A stretch of 64,000 nucleotides of DNA from Pseudanabaena sp. (GCA_003249035.1 QBMK01000017.1:1-64000), one strand, 5' to 3'. Counted from the first letter of the stretch, positions 44,840-54,877 are shown. The notes: generated from the letters alone by a model not told the origin. Numbers and translations are program-made.

Positions 44840-44928
44840 ATACTTAGTCTTCATTCAAGTTTCTATATCTAAGTTATCACAGGGAAACAAAGGCATTATT
44901 ACAACGATTAGTCATACTCTGCACATAC

Positions 44929-45190
44929 AGGCGATCGCCCCTAAATCTCAGTAATATAGCGATCGCCTAAAATATCTACACTTTCACCACACAAGCGATC
45001 GCCCCTCAATAAACCAACAACACCAAACAGCGATCGCCTCTAATCTCAATCAAAAAGCGATCGCCTCAATCATCAACACTTTCCCCACACAAGCGATCGC
45101 CCCAAATCCCAATCAATATTCTTACCCCCACAAGCGATCACTCCTAACATAACCAACAACATCACGAAGAGAGTACCTAAAATATCTATG
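44929..45190. repeat. HIP1-phased repeat cluster 4 (largest)
   Basis: Six exact GCGATCGC octamers at 44931, 44959, 44995, 45030, 45057 and 45093, spaced 28, 36, 35, 27 and 36, plus a degenerate one at 45134 (spacing 41). Modules between them are the same three types as in clusters 1 to 3. It occupies most of the 484-base gap between the nuclease-like pseudogene and the HEPN-like gene; the last 150 bases of that gap show nothing distinctive. Confidence 0.85.
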
Positions 45191-45338
45191 CTGAGTCTTG
45201 CAACAGAAGTAATGCTCTCTCAAAGTTAGAAAATCGCTGTATCCATCGAATATCTTCTTTTAGCATTTAATTTTTGTTGCCTTTGCTTTTGAAATTTTGC
45301 TATTAAATAAATTTGAAATAGAGTCAAAATCTGACTTT

Positions 45339-46562
45339 TCAGGCAGATTCATTTGAAGATTGACGATTATAAAAATCATAAGTTACTGCACGAATACAAT
45401 AGCTAGTAAACTCACGCAGGTTAATATGTAGGGTAGCCATAGGTGAGCGAACCCCATTACTAGCAGAGGGATCTAGTTGCGGGATCAAGCCAGGAGAAGT
45501 ATCATAATGAAAAGACCTTGAAGAAAGTAAACGACCAGTATGAAGATATTTTGATCGATCATTGTATATATTCTTCACCATATCTGCGGCATTAGCTCCA
45601 AGGTGACGATCTACAAACTCTTTAACACGAGCAGATATACGATATTGGGGTTGACTACAAGTTTTGCACGTTTCAAGTGATGGAGCGTCGATTAAAGACA
45701 GAACTTCAAAACATGAAATGTAGAGAACCATTGCCATTTCAGATAATGTCTCTGTTCTTGAGGATTCAAAAGCTTGTTGCTCTAAAGAACGTGCAGAGTG
45801 GAAATGATGACAAGCATCTAAAATTAGCTGTTTATCTTCGTTAATATTGTTTTGAGCTATATCTTTGACAAGCTTTAAACAATGATCGGGCATGGCAATC
45901 TTCCCATCAATCATTGGATATCCATCGATCCAATCTGCGTCAAGAGTATATTCTGGTCTTTGTATAATATGATCGAGATAGGAAGTGGAAGAAAAATTAG
46001 GTTTACCTATACCAAAGAAAAGATTTGAGAAAGCAGAAAGCACATCAATAATGGGGCGAATACTGAGATTAAAATTGTGGTCTGCGTCATATTGATCAAA
46101 AGCACTAACTCTTAAATTTAAACTGGTTCTGTTGTCAATCGTAAGAAGAGAAAAGATATTCAACTCATTGAAATCTTGAAATAGATAACGAGACGGCGTA
46201 ATAATTTCAGAAGCCATAAAGAAATCCGATTCGGTCGCAATTTCAGCAGTTCGCACACAATTTTTAAGCCTACTAATAATTGGGTCGGACTTATCGATAA
46301 ATATATCCTCAAAAAGAATATGGTCAACAATTCCGCGCTCCTTATAACTGACACCAATGCAGATCGAAGTAGTTACCATGCTTGCATGACCAAAGTAGAT
46401 CCTACAACTATCGCCATCTTTTATAGGTTGATATAACCAACCGAGATTACCGAATTCTTGCCGCAGAGAAGCCCACAGTGCGCGAAGCAATCGATTGCTA
46501 GATGCTACATCAGTCAGTTTCGTGTTTAGCGCTATTGAGATACATTTGATATTGAATCGCAT
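45339..46562 (-). CDS. HEPN-domain-like protein of unknown function
   Basis: 407 residues, soluble, no signal peptide. The N-terminal 230 residues are a mixed fold I do not recognise. The C-terminal part is helical and contains a motif typical of HEPN nucleases: ISCFEVLSLID, ISARVKEFVDRH, then IYNDRSKYLHTGRLL with R336-x4-H341. A CxxC-like pair (CKTCSQPQY) lies before it. HEPN proteins with R-x4-6-H often cut RNA in defence or toxin-antitoxin systems; here this is a suggestion only. It sits in an island of toxin-antitoxin and nuclease genes. Confidence 0.65.
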   Translation of the reverse strand: MRFNIKCISIALNTKLTDVASSNRLLRALWASLRQEFGNLGWLYQPIKDGDSCRIYFGHASMVTTSICIGVSYKERGIVDHILFEDIFIDKSDPIISRLKNCVRTAEIATESDFFMASEIITPSRYLFQDFNELNIFSLLTIDNRTSLNLRVSAFDQYDADHNFNLSIRPIIDVLSAFSNLFFGIGKPNFSSTSYLDHIIQRPEYTLDADWIDGYPMIDGKIAMPDHCLKLVKDIAQNNINEDKQLILDACHHFHSARSLEQQAFESSRTETLSEMAMVLYISCFEVLSLIDAPSLETCKTCSQPQYRISARVKEFVDRHLGANAADMVKNIYNDRSKYLHTGRLLSSRSFHYDTSPGLIPQLDPSASNGVRSPMATLHINLREFTSYCIRAVTYDFYNRQSSNESA

Positions 46563-46638
46563 AAAGAAGATCTAGTTACTATTTGGTGACTTAAAAATAA
46601 AATTTGCTCTAATTCAGATCGCTAAATTCGCACTGACC

Positions 46639-46872
46639 CTATGATTGAGGCATAGACTCGATTAAGGCTCCTACCACTTTATTAACGGCTTTAGGCGTAG
46701 TGAAGACCCCTGCAACATCTTCATCTAAAACCACAATATTTAATCTCTTACCTTCACTAAGGTTAGCAAAACGATTCGGTTTAGCCTTCTGGTAATCAAA
46801 GCTATATTCGTGTAAAAGCTCATCATCAGAATTCAGTTGATTTTCAAAAGCATCTCTGTTCATACTCTTCAT
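46639..46872 (-). CDS. Third gene of the BrnT/BrnA-type module, unknown function
   Basis: 77 residues from ATG 46872, which overlaps the BrnA-like stop by four bases (ATGA); a start at 46863 is also possible. The protein is acidic at the N-terminus (FENQLNSDDELLHEYSFDY) and has QKAKPNRFANLSEGKRLNIV followed by a short beta/helix (DEDVAGVFTTPKAVNKVVGAL). The xYxFDYxKAKPNRF pattern recurs in small antitoxin-like proteins as I remember them. Coupled to the pair upstream; may be an extra antitoxin or regulator. Confidence 0.7.
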   Translation of the reverse strand: MKSMNRDAFENQLNSDDELLHEYSFDYQKAKPNRFANLSEGKRLNIVVLDEDVAGVFTTPKAVNKVVGALIESMPQS

Positions 46873-47093
46873 GCGCTTTTCTCTAAACGCTCGGCAAGCC
46901 AAAACTTGATTATGGACTGGCGATCAATATCTAAACGTGCTGATTCTCGATCAAGTGCTGAAACCATCCACTGAGGTAAATTAATATTGACAGACTGAGT
47001 TTCTAAAGCAGGACGTTTCAAAGTAGATATATCAAATAAATCCAAGACATCCTCGCCATCATCAAACTTTTTATCTAACTCTTCAGCTTTCAT
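46869..47093 (-). CDS. brnA: BrnA/CopG-type antitoxin
   Basis: 74 residues. MKAEELDKKFDDGEDVLDLF opens the protein; the C-terminal half is a ribbon-helix-helix (VNINLPQWMVSALDRESARLDIDRQSIIKFWLAERLE), a DNA-binding antitoxin fold. It should bind the BrnT toxin and repress the operon. Overlaps the toxin end (47083-47093) and the next gene start, so all three are translationally coupled. Confidence 0.9.
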   Translation of the reverse strand: MKAEELDKKFDDGEDVLDLFDISTLKRPALETQSVNINLPQWMVSALDRESARLDIDRQSIIKFWLAERLEKSA

Positions 47094-47343
47094 ATAGCTT
47101 TACCTCATTGTTGCGCGATCGCCTAACAGAAATAATTCTAACCACCGAATCTCGATAAGTCACAATAGCTGACCAATGCTTAGCATCAATCTTACCAATG
47201 ATCATAAAACGATCTTCGTCTGTTGACTTGGCGGTAATCTCAACTCTGTAAGAGTCTTTCCATAACATTTTAGCTTTTTCAAAGTCAATGCCATGCTTAG
47301 ATTGGTTAATCTGACTTTTTACGGGATCGTAATCAAACTGCAC
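47083..47343 (-). CDS. brnT: BrnT-family toxin
   Basis: RelE-superfamily ribonuclease toxin. 86 residues from GTG 47343 (QFDYDPVKSQINQSKHGIDF); a TTG at 47370 would add nine residues and lies in a hairpin. KHGIDFEKAKMLWKDSYRVEI, FMIIGKIDAKHWSAIVTYRD and VVRIISVRRSRNNEVKLYES match BrnT well. First gene of the module, followed by the antitoxin. The short hairpin at 47368-47387 lies at its 5' end. Confidence 0.9.
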   Translation of the reverse strand: MQFDYDPVKSQINQSKHGIDFEKAKMLWKDSYRVEITAKSTDEDRFMIIGKIDAKHWSAIVTYRDSVVRIISVRRSRNNEVKLYES

Positions 47344-47367
47344 TTTTTTAGGTAAATTAGGTAAAAA

Positions 47368-47387
47368 CAAGGGGCTTAAGCCCCTTG
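47368..47387. terminator. Short hairpin between the glutamate synthase stop and brnT
   Basis: CAAGGGGC and GCCCCTTG surround TTAA. It follows the glutamate synthase stop and could reduce read-through into brnT. Confidence 0.6.
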
Positions 47388-47398
47388 CCTCTTGTTAA

Positions 47399-50300
47399 CT
47401 AGCTGCCACCGATACGAGCGACATCGCGGGAGTTGGCTTCAAAGGCGGCGTTGAGTGCATCATCACCACTCAGACCATCTTCCAAGGCTTCCTTAATCGC
47501 TTGCAATACTCGCTTGTAATCCTTGGGCATTACCTTCACGAACTTAGGAGCGATCGCATTCCAATCAGCCAGAACTCGTTCACCGATCGCACTCTCCGTA
47601 TAGTCAACGTGCTGTTGAATCAACTGCTTCAGATCCTTGATTTCTTCAGGATCTTCCAGCTTCTCTAAGCCGACCATTGAGGTATTGCAACGGGTTGCGA
47701 AGTCACCAGACTCATCAAGAATGTAGCCAACACCGCCACTCATCCCTGCGGCGAAGTTCCGTCCAGTTAGTCCCAAGACCACGACCTTACCGCCAGTCAT
47801 GTATTCGCAACCATGATCGCCGATGCCTTCGACTACGGCATTTACGCCGGAGTTACGTACTCCAAAGCGTTCGCCAGCGATACCGCGAATGTAGACTTCA
47901 CCTTTGGTTGCGCCATAGAGAGCAACGTTACCCGCGATGACATTCTCTTCGGCGACAAAAGTGGAAGCTTTGTCTGGATAGAGAATGATTTTGCCGCCGC
48001 TTAGCCCTTTGCCGAGGTAGTCATTGGTATCGCCTTCGAGTTCGAGGGTGACACCTGCGGGAACGAATGCACCAAAGCTTTGACCAGCCGTACCTTGGAA
48101 ATGTAGATGCACTGTGTCATCAGGCAGTCCTTCCCAATGGCGTTTGGTGATTTCGTTGCCGAGGATAGTGCCGACAGCACGATTGATGTTGCGGATGGGA
48201 ACTGTGGCTTCCACAGGTTCGCCGTCCACGATCGCTGCTTGACACAAATCCAACAACACGGTCATGTCAAGGGACTTGTCTAAGCCGTGATCCTGTGGGA
48301 TTTGGCAATAGCGACCGACGTCTTCACCAACTTCGGGCTGGTAGAGAATTTTCGAGAAGTCTAAACCCTTGAGTTTCCAATGCTCGACGGCTTGCTTGGC
48401 TTCTAGGACTTCAGTACGACCGACCATTTCATCAAGGGTGCGGAAACCGAGTTTCGCCATCAGTTCACGAACTTCCATCGCAATGAAGGTCATGAAGTTG
48501 ACGGTGTGAGCTGGGTCGCCTGTGAACTTCTCGCGCAATTGCGGATCTTGGGTTGCAACTCCGACGGGGCAGGTGTTGAGATGGCAGACGCGCATCATGA
48601 TACAGCCGAGAGTGACGAGAGGCGCGGTGGCAAAACCGAACTCTTCGGCTCCAAGGAGTGCGGCGATGACGACATCACGACCTGTTTTCATTTGTCCATC
48701 GGTTTCCACAACGATGCGGCTGCGGAGGTTGTTGAGAACGAGGGTTTGGTGGGTTTCGGCAAGTCCCAGTTCCCAAGGTAAGCCAGCGTGCTTGATCGAG
48801 GTTTGGGGTGATGCGCCAGTACCGCCATCATAGCCAGATATGAGAACGACATCAGCGTGAGCCTTAGAAACCCCTGCGGCGATTGTGCCTACTCCCACTT
48901 CCGATACTAACTTGACGCTGATACGGGCGGCGCGGTTGGCATTTTTGAGGTCATGGATCAACTCAGCGAGGTCTTCGATGGAGTAGATGTCATGGTGAGG
49001 TGGTGGTGAAATCAAACCCACCCCAGGGGTGGAGTGGCGAACTTTGGCAATCCAAGGATAGACTTTCTTGCCAGGGAGTTGACCGCCTTCCCCTGGTTTT
49101 GCGCCTTGTGCCATTTTGATTTGCAGTTCTTTCGCTTGTGACAGATAGAGGCTCGTCACACCGAAACGTCCTGAAGCGACCTGTTTGATAGCGCTGTTTT
49201 TGGAATCGCCTTGCTCGTTTGTCCATGTGTAGCGTTCAGGATCTTCGCCGCCTTCGCCTGTGTTAGACTTACCGCCGATGCGATTCATGGCGATCGCCAA
49301 AGCCTCATGTGCTTCTTGAGAGATCGAACCGTAACTCATCGCGCCTGTTTTGAATCGGCTCAAGATTGATTCAATCGGTTCCACTTCTTCAATGGGAATT
49401 GACTCGCGAGATTTGAAATCGAGCAAACCGCGTAGGGTGTAATGCTGCTGATTCTGTTCATTTACTAGAGCAGAATATTTCTTGAACAGTTCATAATTGC
49501 CATCACGGACAGCTTTTTGCAAGGCGTGAATGGTTTCAGGGCTGAACAAGTGCGCTTCTCCATCTTTGCGCCATTGATAATCACCACCAACATCGAGAGT
49601 ATTGCCACTGGATGGGCGATCGGGGAAGGCGTGGGTGTGACGAGCGATCGCTTCTTTAGCAATCACTTCCAAATCTGCACCTTCGATGCGGGATGCTGTC
49701 CAAGTGAAGTATTTCTTGATCACATCTTGATTGAGTCCAACCGCTTCAAAAATCTGAGCGCCGCGATAACTCTGGATTGTGGAAATACCAATTTTGGAAG
49801 CAACCTTAGTTACGCCCTTAGTTGCCGACTTGATGAAGTTCTTAACCGCAGTTTTAAACTCGACATTGACTAAGAGACGTTGATCGATCATGTCTTTGAT
49901 GGTTTCAAAGGCAAGATAGGGATTAATTGCGCCGCAACCATAGCCAATCAGCAATGCAAAATGATGTACTTCTCTAGGTTCGCCAGATTCAAGCACTAGA
50001 CCGACTCTAGTACGGGTTCCTGTGCGAATGAGATGGTGATGTAATCCTGACACAGCAAGCAATGCAGGGATAGGCGCATTAGCAGGATTAACACCGCGAT
50101 CGCTCAGAATCAAAATATTCACACCATCAGCGATCGCTTGATCCGCCTTAGCACAAATCTCGGCGATCGCTGATTCTAATCCAGATACACCAGATTTAGG
50201 ATCGAACAAAGTGGAAAGTGTAATGGATTTAAAACCACCTTCATTAATGTGCTTCAACTTCGCAAATTCTGCATCACTAAGAATTGGAGTCTTCAACTCG

Positions 50301-51991
50301 ATCAAGTGACAACTTTCTGGTTCAGGCTTGAGCAAATTCCGCTCAGCACCAATGGTAGTTTCCGCAGAAGTAATAATCTCTTCGCGGATCGAGTCAATAG
50401 GAGGATTGGTTACTTGAGCAAATAACTGCTGGAAATAATCGTAAAGCAGTTTAGAACGATTGGAAAGAATTGCAAGTGGGGTATCTGCTCCCATTGCGCC
50501 CACAGCTTCCACACCATCTCTTGCCATTGGCGTTAATAGCAAGCGCAAATCCTCAAAGGAATAGCCAAATGCCATTTGTCTTTGAGTTAAAGGAATTGCT
50601 TCGGCTTCACTCATCGCACCATCCTTGAGGCTGGCAATCTCCACCATATGCTCGTTAATCCACTGACGGTATGGATGTTCGGAAGCAATTTGATGCTTGA
50701 TTTCTTCGTCAGCAACAATCCGACCTTCTTCCATATTCACGAGGAACATCCGCCCTGGTTGCAAGCGACCCTTGGATTCAATCATTTCAGGAGCAATATT
50801 TAATACGCCTGCTTCCGAAGCGAAGATAACCAAATCATCCTTAGTGACGTAATAGCGCGAAGGACGCAAACCATTGCGGTCCAACACAGCGCCGATCATT
50901 GTGCCATCGGTGAAGGCGATCGAAGCAGGCCCATCCCAAGGTTCCATCAAACAGGAGTGATATTCATAAAAAGCTTTCTTCTCATCACTCATCGACTCAT
51001 GGGCTGTCCAAGGCTCAGGAATCATCATCATCACTGCGTGAGGTAGCGATCGCCCTGCCAGTACCAACAATTCCAAAGCATTATCAAAAATCGTGGAATC
51101 GCTACCATCGATATTGATCACTGGCTTGATTTTAGAAATATCATCACCAAACAAATCCGACTCAAACATCGACTGCCGCGCAATCATCCAGTTAGTATTG
51201 CCGCGCAAAGTATTAATTTCACCATTGTGGGCAATGTAGCGATAAGGGTGCGATCGCTCCCAGCTAGGGAAAGTATTCGTACTAAAGCGCGAGTGAACTA
51301 GGGCAAGGGCGCTTTCCATGTCGGGATCACGCAAGTCAGCGGCGTAATACATGCCCACCTGAGCCGTCATCAACATCCCCTTGTAGACGATGGTGCGACA
51401 AGAGAGGCTAGAGGGATACCAATAAGCGTCAATATTTGAGGCGCGAATTGCGGTGTGGGCGATCTTGCGAATTACAAATAACTTGCGATCGAATGCTAGG
51501 TCATCGGCAAGGTCAGGCGATCGCGAAATAAACACCTGCTGCATGAATGGCTCGCTCGATTGCGCCGTAGCTCCTAAAGAGGAATTATCAGTAGGGACAT
51601 CGCGCCAACCTAAAACTTTTAAACCTTCAGACTCAACCAACTTTTCAAAAGCCTGTCTGCCATTCATACGAGTTCCAGCGTCTGGCGAAGCGTAAACCAT
51701 GCCCACGCCATATTGACCGATCTCTGGCAAGGTAATATTTGCTGCTGCTGCCACTTTCACCAAAAACTTGTGGGGGATCTGCATCAAAATCCCTGCACCA
51801 TCTCCCGTATTTGTCTCGCAACCGCACGCGCCGCGATGTTCCAAGTTCTCTAAGATCGTTAGCCCTTGCTCAACGATCTCATGGGATTTCTTTCCTGATT
51901 TATGTACGATAAAGCCGACTCCACAAGCGTCGTGTTCAAATTGTGGATCGTACAAACCTTGTTTTACGGGTAGTGCGTTGCTATTCATCAT
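47399..51991 (-). CDS. glsF: Ferredoxin-dependent glutamate synthase
   Basis: Converts glutamine and 2-oxoglutarate to two glutamates with reduced ferredoxin. 1530 residues, the length of the single-chain Fd form. The mature N-terminal Cys is in [13 protein letters not shown]; the glutaminase domain follows; the central and FMN-binding parts include [18 protein letters not shown] and the 3Fe-4S cysteines in [21 protein letters not shown]; the C-terminal GXGXG helix repeats (about 1270-1510) are complete. No gltD neighbour, in line with a ferredoxin rather than NADPH enzyme. Short terminator-like hairpin after the stop. Confidence 0.95.
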   Translation of the reverse strand: MMNSNALPVKQGLYDPQFEHDACGVGFIVHKSGKKSHEIVEQGLTILENLEHRGACGCETNTGDGAGILMQIPHKFLVKVAAAANITLPEIGQYGVGMVYASPDAGTRMNGRQAFEKLVESEGLKVLGWRDVPTDNSSLGATAQSSEPFMQQVFISRSPDLADDLAFDRKLFVIRKIAHTAIRASNIDAYWYPSSLSCRTIVYKGMLMTAQVGMYYAADLRDPDMESALALVHSRFSTNTFPSWERSHPYRYIAHNGEINTLRGNTNWMIARQSMFESDLFGDDISKIKPVINIDGSDSTIFDNALELLVLAGRSLPHAVMMMIPEPWTAHESMSDEKKAFYEYHSCLMEPWDGPASIAFTDGTMIGAVLDRNGLRPSRYYVTKDDLVIFASEAGVLNIAPEMIESKGRLQPGRMFLVNMEEGRIVADEEIKHQIASEHPYRQWINEHMVEIASLKDGAMSEAEAIPLTQRQMAFGYSFEDLRLLLTPMARDGVEAVGAMGADTPLAILSNRSKLLYDYFQQLFAQVTNPPIDSIREEIITSAETTIGAERNLLKPEPESCHLIELKTPILSDAEFAKLKHINEGGFKSITLSTLFDPKSGVSGLESAIAEICAKADQAIADGVNILILSDRGVNPANAPIPALLAVSGLHHHLIRTGTRTRVGLVLESGEPREVHHFALLIGYGCGAINPYLAFETIKDMIDQRLLVNVEFKTAVKNFIKSATKGVTKVASKIGISTIQSYRGAQIFEAVGLNQDVIKKYFTWTASRIEGADLEVIAKEAIARHTHAFPDRPSSGNTLDVGGDYQWRKDGEAHLFSPETIHALQKAVRDGNYELFKKYSALVNEQNQQHYTLRGLLDFKSRESIPIEEVEPIESILSRFKTGAMSYGSISQEAHEALAIAMNRIGGKSNTGEGGEDPERYTWTNEQGDSKNSAIKQVASGRFGVTSLYLSQAKELQIKMAQGAKPGEGGQLPGKKVYPWIAKVRHSTPGVGLISPPPHHDIYSIEDLAELIHDLKNANRAARISVKLVSEVGVGTIAAGVSKAHADVVLISGYDGGTGASPQTSIKHAGLPWELGLAETHQTLVLNNLRSRIVVETDGQMKTGRDVVIAALLGAEEFGFATAPLVTLGCIMMRVCHLNTCPVGVATQDPQLREKFTGDPAHTVNFMTFIAMEVRELMAKLGFRTLDEMVGRTEVLEAKQAVEHWKLKGLDFSKILYQPEVGEDVGRYCQIPQDHGLDKSLDMTVLLDLCQAAIVDGEPVEATVPIRNINRAVGTILGNEITKRHWEGLPDDTVHLHFQGTAGQSFGAFVPAGVTLELEGDTNDYLGKGLSGGKIILYPDKASTFVAEENVIAGNVALYGATKGEVYIRGIAGERFGVRNSGVNAVVEGIGDHGCEYMTGGKVVVLGLTGRNFAAGMSGGVGYILDESGDFATRCNTSMVGLEKLEDPEEIKDLKQLIQQHVDYTESAIGERVLADWNAIAPKFVKVMPKDYKRVLQAIKEALEDGLSGDDALNAAFEANSRDVARIGGS

Positions 51992-52266
51992 GGACTGAAA
52001 GGGATGGTGTTAAAGAACTATTATGCGAGATCTACCGTAATCAGGTAGTTACGATCGCTACTTTGGATTGTACTCACAAATCTCTGCCTTAGGTAGGATG
52101 TGTTAAAAAATGATCAACTACGAATGATCTCAACCTATTTTTTGCAGCTTATGTAACTAAAGCTACATATATATTGAAGATTGCTAAGATCGCCAAGAAT
52201 CTTTAAAATCCAAAAAATTATTTAAACTACTCTCAGTTCTCAATTTATCTTCATTAAAGTTTGGTA
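51992..52266. other. AT-rich 5' region of glutamate synthase, no gene seen
   Basis: About 275 bases upstream of the glutamate synthase start (minus strand). I see no open frame or RNA gene; promoter elements are likely but none is clear enough to name. The nested palindrome element lies immediately beyond. Confidence 0.4.
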
Positions 52267-52362
52267 TACTCCCTTCCCACTATAAAACTAGACATTAAAA
52301 CCCAAGGATTAGAGGTGCGGCGCTTCGCGCCGCACCTCTAATTCCTGGCTGGGAAGGGAGTA
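52267..52362. mobile_element. MITE-like nested palindrome flanked by TA
   Basis: Outer ends CTCCCTTCCCA (52269-52279) and TGGGAAGGGAG (52350-52360) are exact complements, and TA flanks both sides (52267-52268, 52361-52362), as after insertion of Tc1/mariner or IS630-type elements. Inside is a GC-rich stem, AGAGGTGCGGCGC and its complement around TTC. A solo copy of the outer end occurs at 7409-7421. Confidence 0.7.
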
Positions 52363-52407
52363 ACACATAAAAGATTAAGGGATCTTCTTTCAATCTTTTA
52401 TGTGTTA
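52361..52407 (-). terminator. Terminator-like hairpin downstream of ilvE
   Basis: TAACACATAAAAGATT at 52361-52376 pairs perfectly with 52392-52407. It lies 22 bases beyond the ilvE stop and shares its left edge with the MITE-like element. Confidence 0.75.
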
Positions 52408-52428
52408 TGCATTTCAGCTAGGAAATCC

Positions 52429-53349
52429 TCAGACTTTAGTTAGCCAGTGATGATAGTCGGGCAAAAGACCTTGAACAGCCTTGCTGTATAGATCGCGAAG
52501 CTTCTTTGTAATCTCGCCGATGGTTCCATCTCCGACAGGACGATGATCGAAGCTTGTGATTGGTGCGAGTTCGGTAGCAGTACCAACAAAAAACGCTTCG
52601 TCAGCAATGTATAACTCAGTGCGATCGATTGTGCGCGATACAGTCTCCAGTCCTAGTTCTTTTGCCGCTAACTCCATTACAGAACTGCGAGTAATTCCTT
52701 CAAGAATGTTGTCAGTGATAGAACTAGTGATTAGTTTTCCATCTCTTACCAAAAAGAGATTCATCGCACTTCCTTCTGCGACATGACCTTCATTGGTTAA
52801 AACAACAACATCATCAAAGCCAGAAGCATAACCATCAGTTTTAGCAAGAGCAGTGTTTACATATGCACCATTCACTTTTGCCCTAGCAGGAATAGCATTG
52901 TCATCTAAACGTCGCCATGAAGACACACCGACTTTGATGCCATTGCTAGTGTCAAGATAGCCATCCATCGGCACGCTGAACAAACAAAAATCATCATGGG
53001 TATGAGGAACTTTAAGAATTGGACCAATCCGAAGATCTGCTTTATAAATAATCGGACGAATATATGTAGCTGAGTTACATTGATTGCGCTGGATTAACTC
53101 AGTGGTTAAATGAATCATCGTATCAACATCAAAAGGGTGTTGTAAGCCAATAATTCGACAACTTTGGATTAGGCGTTGGTAATGCTCTTCTAGTCTAAAA
53201 GCCGCCATCCTGTTTTCTTCTGGTAGCCAATACGCCTTGATGCCTTCAAAAACAGCCGTTCCATATAGAAATGCGTGGGTGCGGATATTAATAGTAGCAT
53301 CTTCGAGTGGGACGAATGTTCCGCGTATATAGGCGTACTGTAAGGTCAT
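52429..53349 (-). CDS. ilvE: Branched-chain amino-acid aminotransferase
   Basis: Last step of valine, leucine and isoleucine synthesis. 306 residues, class IV PLP fold. LYGTAVFEGIKAYW, FRLEEHYQRLIQSCRI, IRPIIYKADLRIGP, the PLP lysine in IPARAKVNGAYVNTALAK, the GYASGFDDVVVLTNEGHVAEGSAMNLF segment and ITDNILEGITRSSVMELAAKELG are characteristic. Stands alone; ilvN lies about 2 kb away in the same orientation, but other genes separate them. Confidence 0.96.
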   Translation of the reverse strand: MTLQYAYIRGTFVPLEDATINIRTHAFLYGTAVFEGIKAYWLPEENRMAAFRLEEHYQRLIQSCRIIGLQHPFDVDTMIHLTTELIQRNQCNSATYIRPIIYKADLRIGPILKVPHTHDDFCLFSVPMDGYLDTSNGIKVGVSSWRRLDDNAIPARAKVNGAYVNTALAKTDGYASGFDDVVVLTNEGHVAEGSAMNLFLVRDGKLITSSITDNILEGITRSSVMELAAKELGLETVSRTIDRTELYIADEAFFVGTATELAPITSFDHRPVGDGTIGEITKKLRDLYSKAVQGLLPDYHHWLTKV

Positions 53350-53516
53350 GGTTTAACACATCTTGATCAATTATTTTTCTATCATATAACTAGGATTAAT
53401 TAAAACTCAGAAAATTAGCGGCAGCAATTCGCGCCGCGACTGAAAAAACAGAGATTAATTATGGCGCTTTACACCACAATTAATTGCCGCAATGCACACC
53501 ACAAGGACATAAATCT

Positions 53517-54500
53517 GTGAATACTGTTGACTACCTTCGCATCAGTTTGGTCGATCGCTGCAATTTTCGTTGCACATACTGTATGCCTGAAGGCGCAGAA
53601 GTTGATTATATTCAAGCGCAGGAAAGCCTCACTAATGCTGAACTAATTGCGCTATTAAAAGAAGTATTTATTCCCCTCGGCTTTAATAAATTTCGACTAA
53701 CGGGGGGTGAACCTCTACTGCGGCGGGATCTCGTGAGTTTGGCGGAGGCGATCGCAAATTTAGAGGGTGTCGAAGATTTGTCGATGACCACCAACGGTTT
53801 TATGCTCGGTGAATTAGCGAAACCATTGTACGAAGCAGGTTTAAGGCGAATCAATATTAGTCTTGATTCCCTCGATCGTGATGTATTTCGGCAGATCACA
53901 GGGCGCAATCTCTGGGAAAAGGTATGGGCGGGAATTTTAGCGGCTCACGAAGTGGGTTTTGATCCACTTAAGTTAAATGTGGTGGTCGTTCCAGATGTGA
54001 ACGATCGCGAAATATTAGATTTAGCCGCCTTAAGCATCGATCGCAATTGGCATATTCGGTTTATTGAATTTATGCCGATCGGTAATGACAGCCTCTTTAC
54101 CCATAAAGGTTGGGTAGACTCGGCAACCTTGCGCCAAAAAATAGGCGATCGCTATGGCTTAGATGCGGGCAGATGCAAAGGCAATGGGCCCGCTGATGTA
54201 TTTCAAATTCCGAATGCAAAGGGGACTTTGGGCTTTATTAGTCAAATGTCTGAATGTTTTTGCGATCGCTGCAATCGGATGCGGCTCTCTGCTGATGGCT
54301 TATTGCGTCCATGTTTATTAAATGAAACTGGACAAATCGATCTCAAAACTGCATTACGTCAGGGGCAAGATTTTACTGAGTTGCGAATTGCCGTACGTGA
54401 TTTACTAAATCTCAAGGATGAAATTAATTTTAAAGAACGCGATCGGGGGACTGGCGAACAAAAAAGCTACCTTCGTACCATGTCACAGATTGGCGGCTAG
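53517..54500 (+). CDS. moaA: GTP 3',8-cyclase (molybdenum cofactor synthesis)
   Basis: Radical SAM enzyme that turns GTP into 3',8-cyclo-GTP. 327 residues from GTG 53517, which has an AAGGA site upstream and begins at the family N-terminus [21 protein letters not shown]; the N-terminal 4Fe-4S cluster cysteines are C15, C19, C22. The second cluster is in [20 protein letters not shown]. The C-terminal double Gly (SQIGG), needed for activity in the family, is present. The frame continues upstream to TTG 53484 without family sequence. Other mo genes are not here. Confidence 0.95.
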   Translation: MNTVDYLRISLVDRCNFRCTYCMPEGAEVDYIQAQESLTNAELIALLKEVFIPLGFNKFRLTGGEPLLRRDLVSLAEAIANLEGVEDLSMTTNGFMLGELAKPLYEAGLRRINISLDSLDRDVFRQITGRNLWEKVWAGILAAHEVGFDPLKLNVVVVPDVNDREILDLAALSIDRNWHIRFIEFMPIGNDSLFTHKGWVDSATLRQKIGDRYGLDAGRCKGNGPADVFQIPNAKGTLGFISQMSECFCDRCNRMRLSADGLLRPCLLNETGQIDLKTALRQGQDFTELRIAVRDLLNLKDEINFKERDRGTGEQKSYLRTMSQIGG

Positions 54501-54533
54501 CAGAAATGGTTCGCGGCGCGAACACTTGTTACA

Positions 54534-54568
54534 AAAAAAGAAAGCTCACGTTGCGAGCTTTCTTTTTT
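54534..54568 (+). terminator. Hairpin terminator of moaA
   Basis: AAAAAAGAAAGCTC and GAGCTTTCTTTTTT surround a seven-base loop, about 30 bases after the stop. Confidence 0.85.
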
Positions 54569-54725
54569 ATTTAGTTGTAGGATTACAAAATATCCCTTCG
54601 GCATCAGTAGCCACCATACCGTATGTGTAGCGGATAGCTTTAGGTCTACTAATTTGCGCTTACCCCTTTCGGAAGTAATTGCCATTTCGGGGATACCAGA
54701 CCCACACGGGGGGGAATAGGATGAG
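54567..54725 (-). other. Possible degraded coding fragment with an internal stop
   Basis: Read on the minus strand, one frame gives protein-like text in two pieces: VWVWYPRNGNYFRKG, a TAA at 54660-54662, then AQISRPKAIRYTYGMVATDA and EGIFCNPTTK before a TAA at 54567-54569. I do not recognise it. It could be a pseudogene remnant or chance, as the pieces are short. The C-tract near 54705-54715 lies at its upstream end. Confidence 0.25.
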
Positions 54726-54749
54726 TCTAAAAGTAATTTAGCCTATTGT

Positions 54750-54784
54750 CTAAAAATTTGCAATAGTTTATGGCAAATTTTTAG
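54750..54784. repeat. 12-base inverted repeat
   Basis: CTAAAAATTTGC at 54750-54761 pairs perfectly with 54773-54784 around an 11-base loop. It lies in the gene-free stretch between moaA and the response regulator; the role is unknown. Confidence 0.5.
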
Positions 54785-54877
54785 GACATCCGCACATATT
54801 TCTTAATATTTCAATTTATCGGCTCATCGGTAGAAACTAATAGATCTGCTGAATTGCCAGCTCAAAAAACTATGCTC

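Noticed and set aside
44929-45190. CRISPR array
   Set aside because: The spacing is near 36 bases, but repeats and spacers are both variable modules shared between clusters, there is no unique spacer, and no cas gene is seen.
47399-51991. NADPH-dependent glutamate synthase large subunit
   Set aside because: No GltD gene is adjacent and the single chain of 1530 residues in a photosynthetic context fits the ferredoxin type; the difference is not proven here.
54586-54730. tRNA or riboswitch in the moaA-receiver gap
   Set aside because: I tried to fold a cloverleaf and found no consistent acceptor stem or T-loop; no known riboswitch core is seen.
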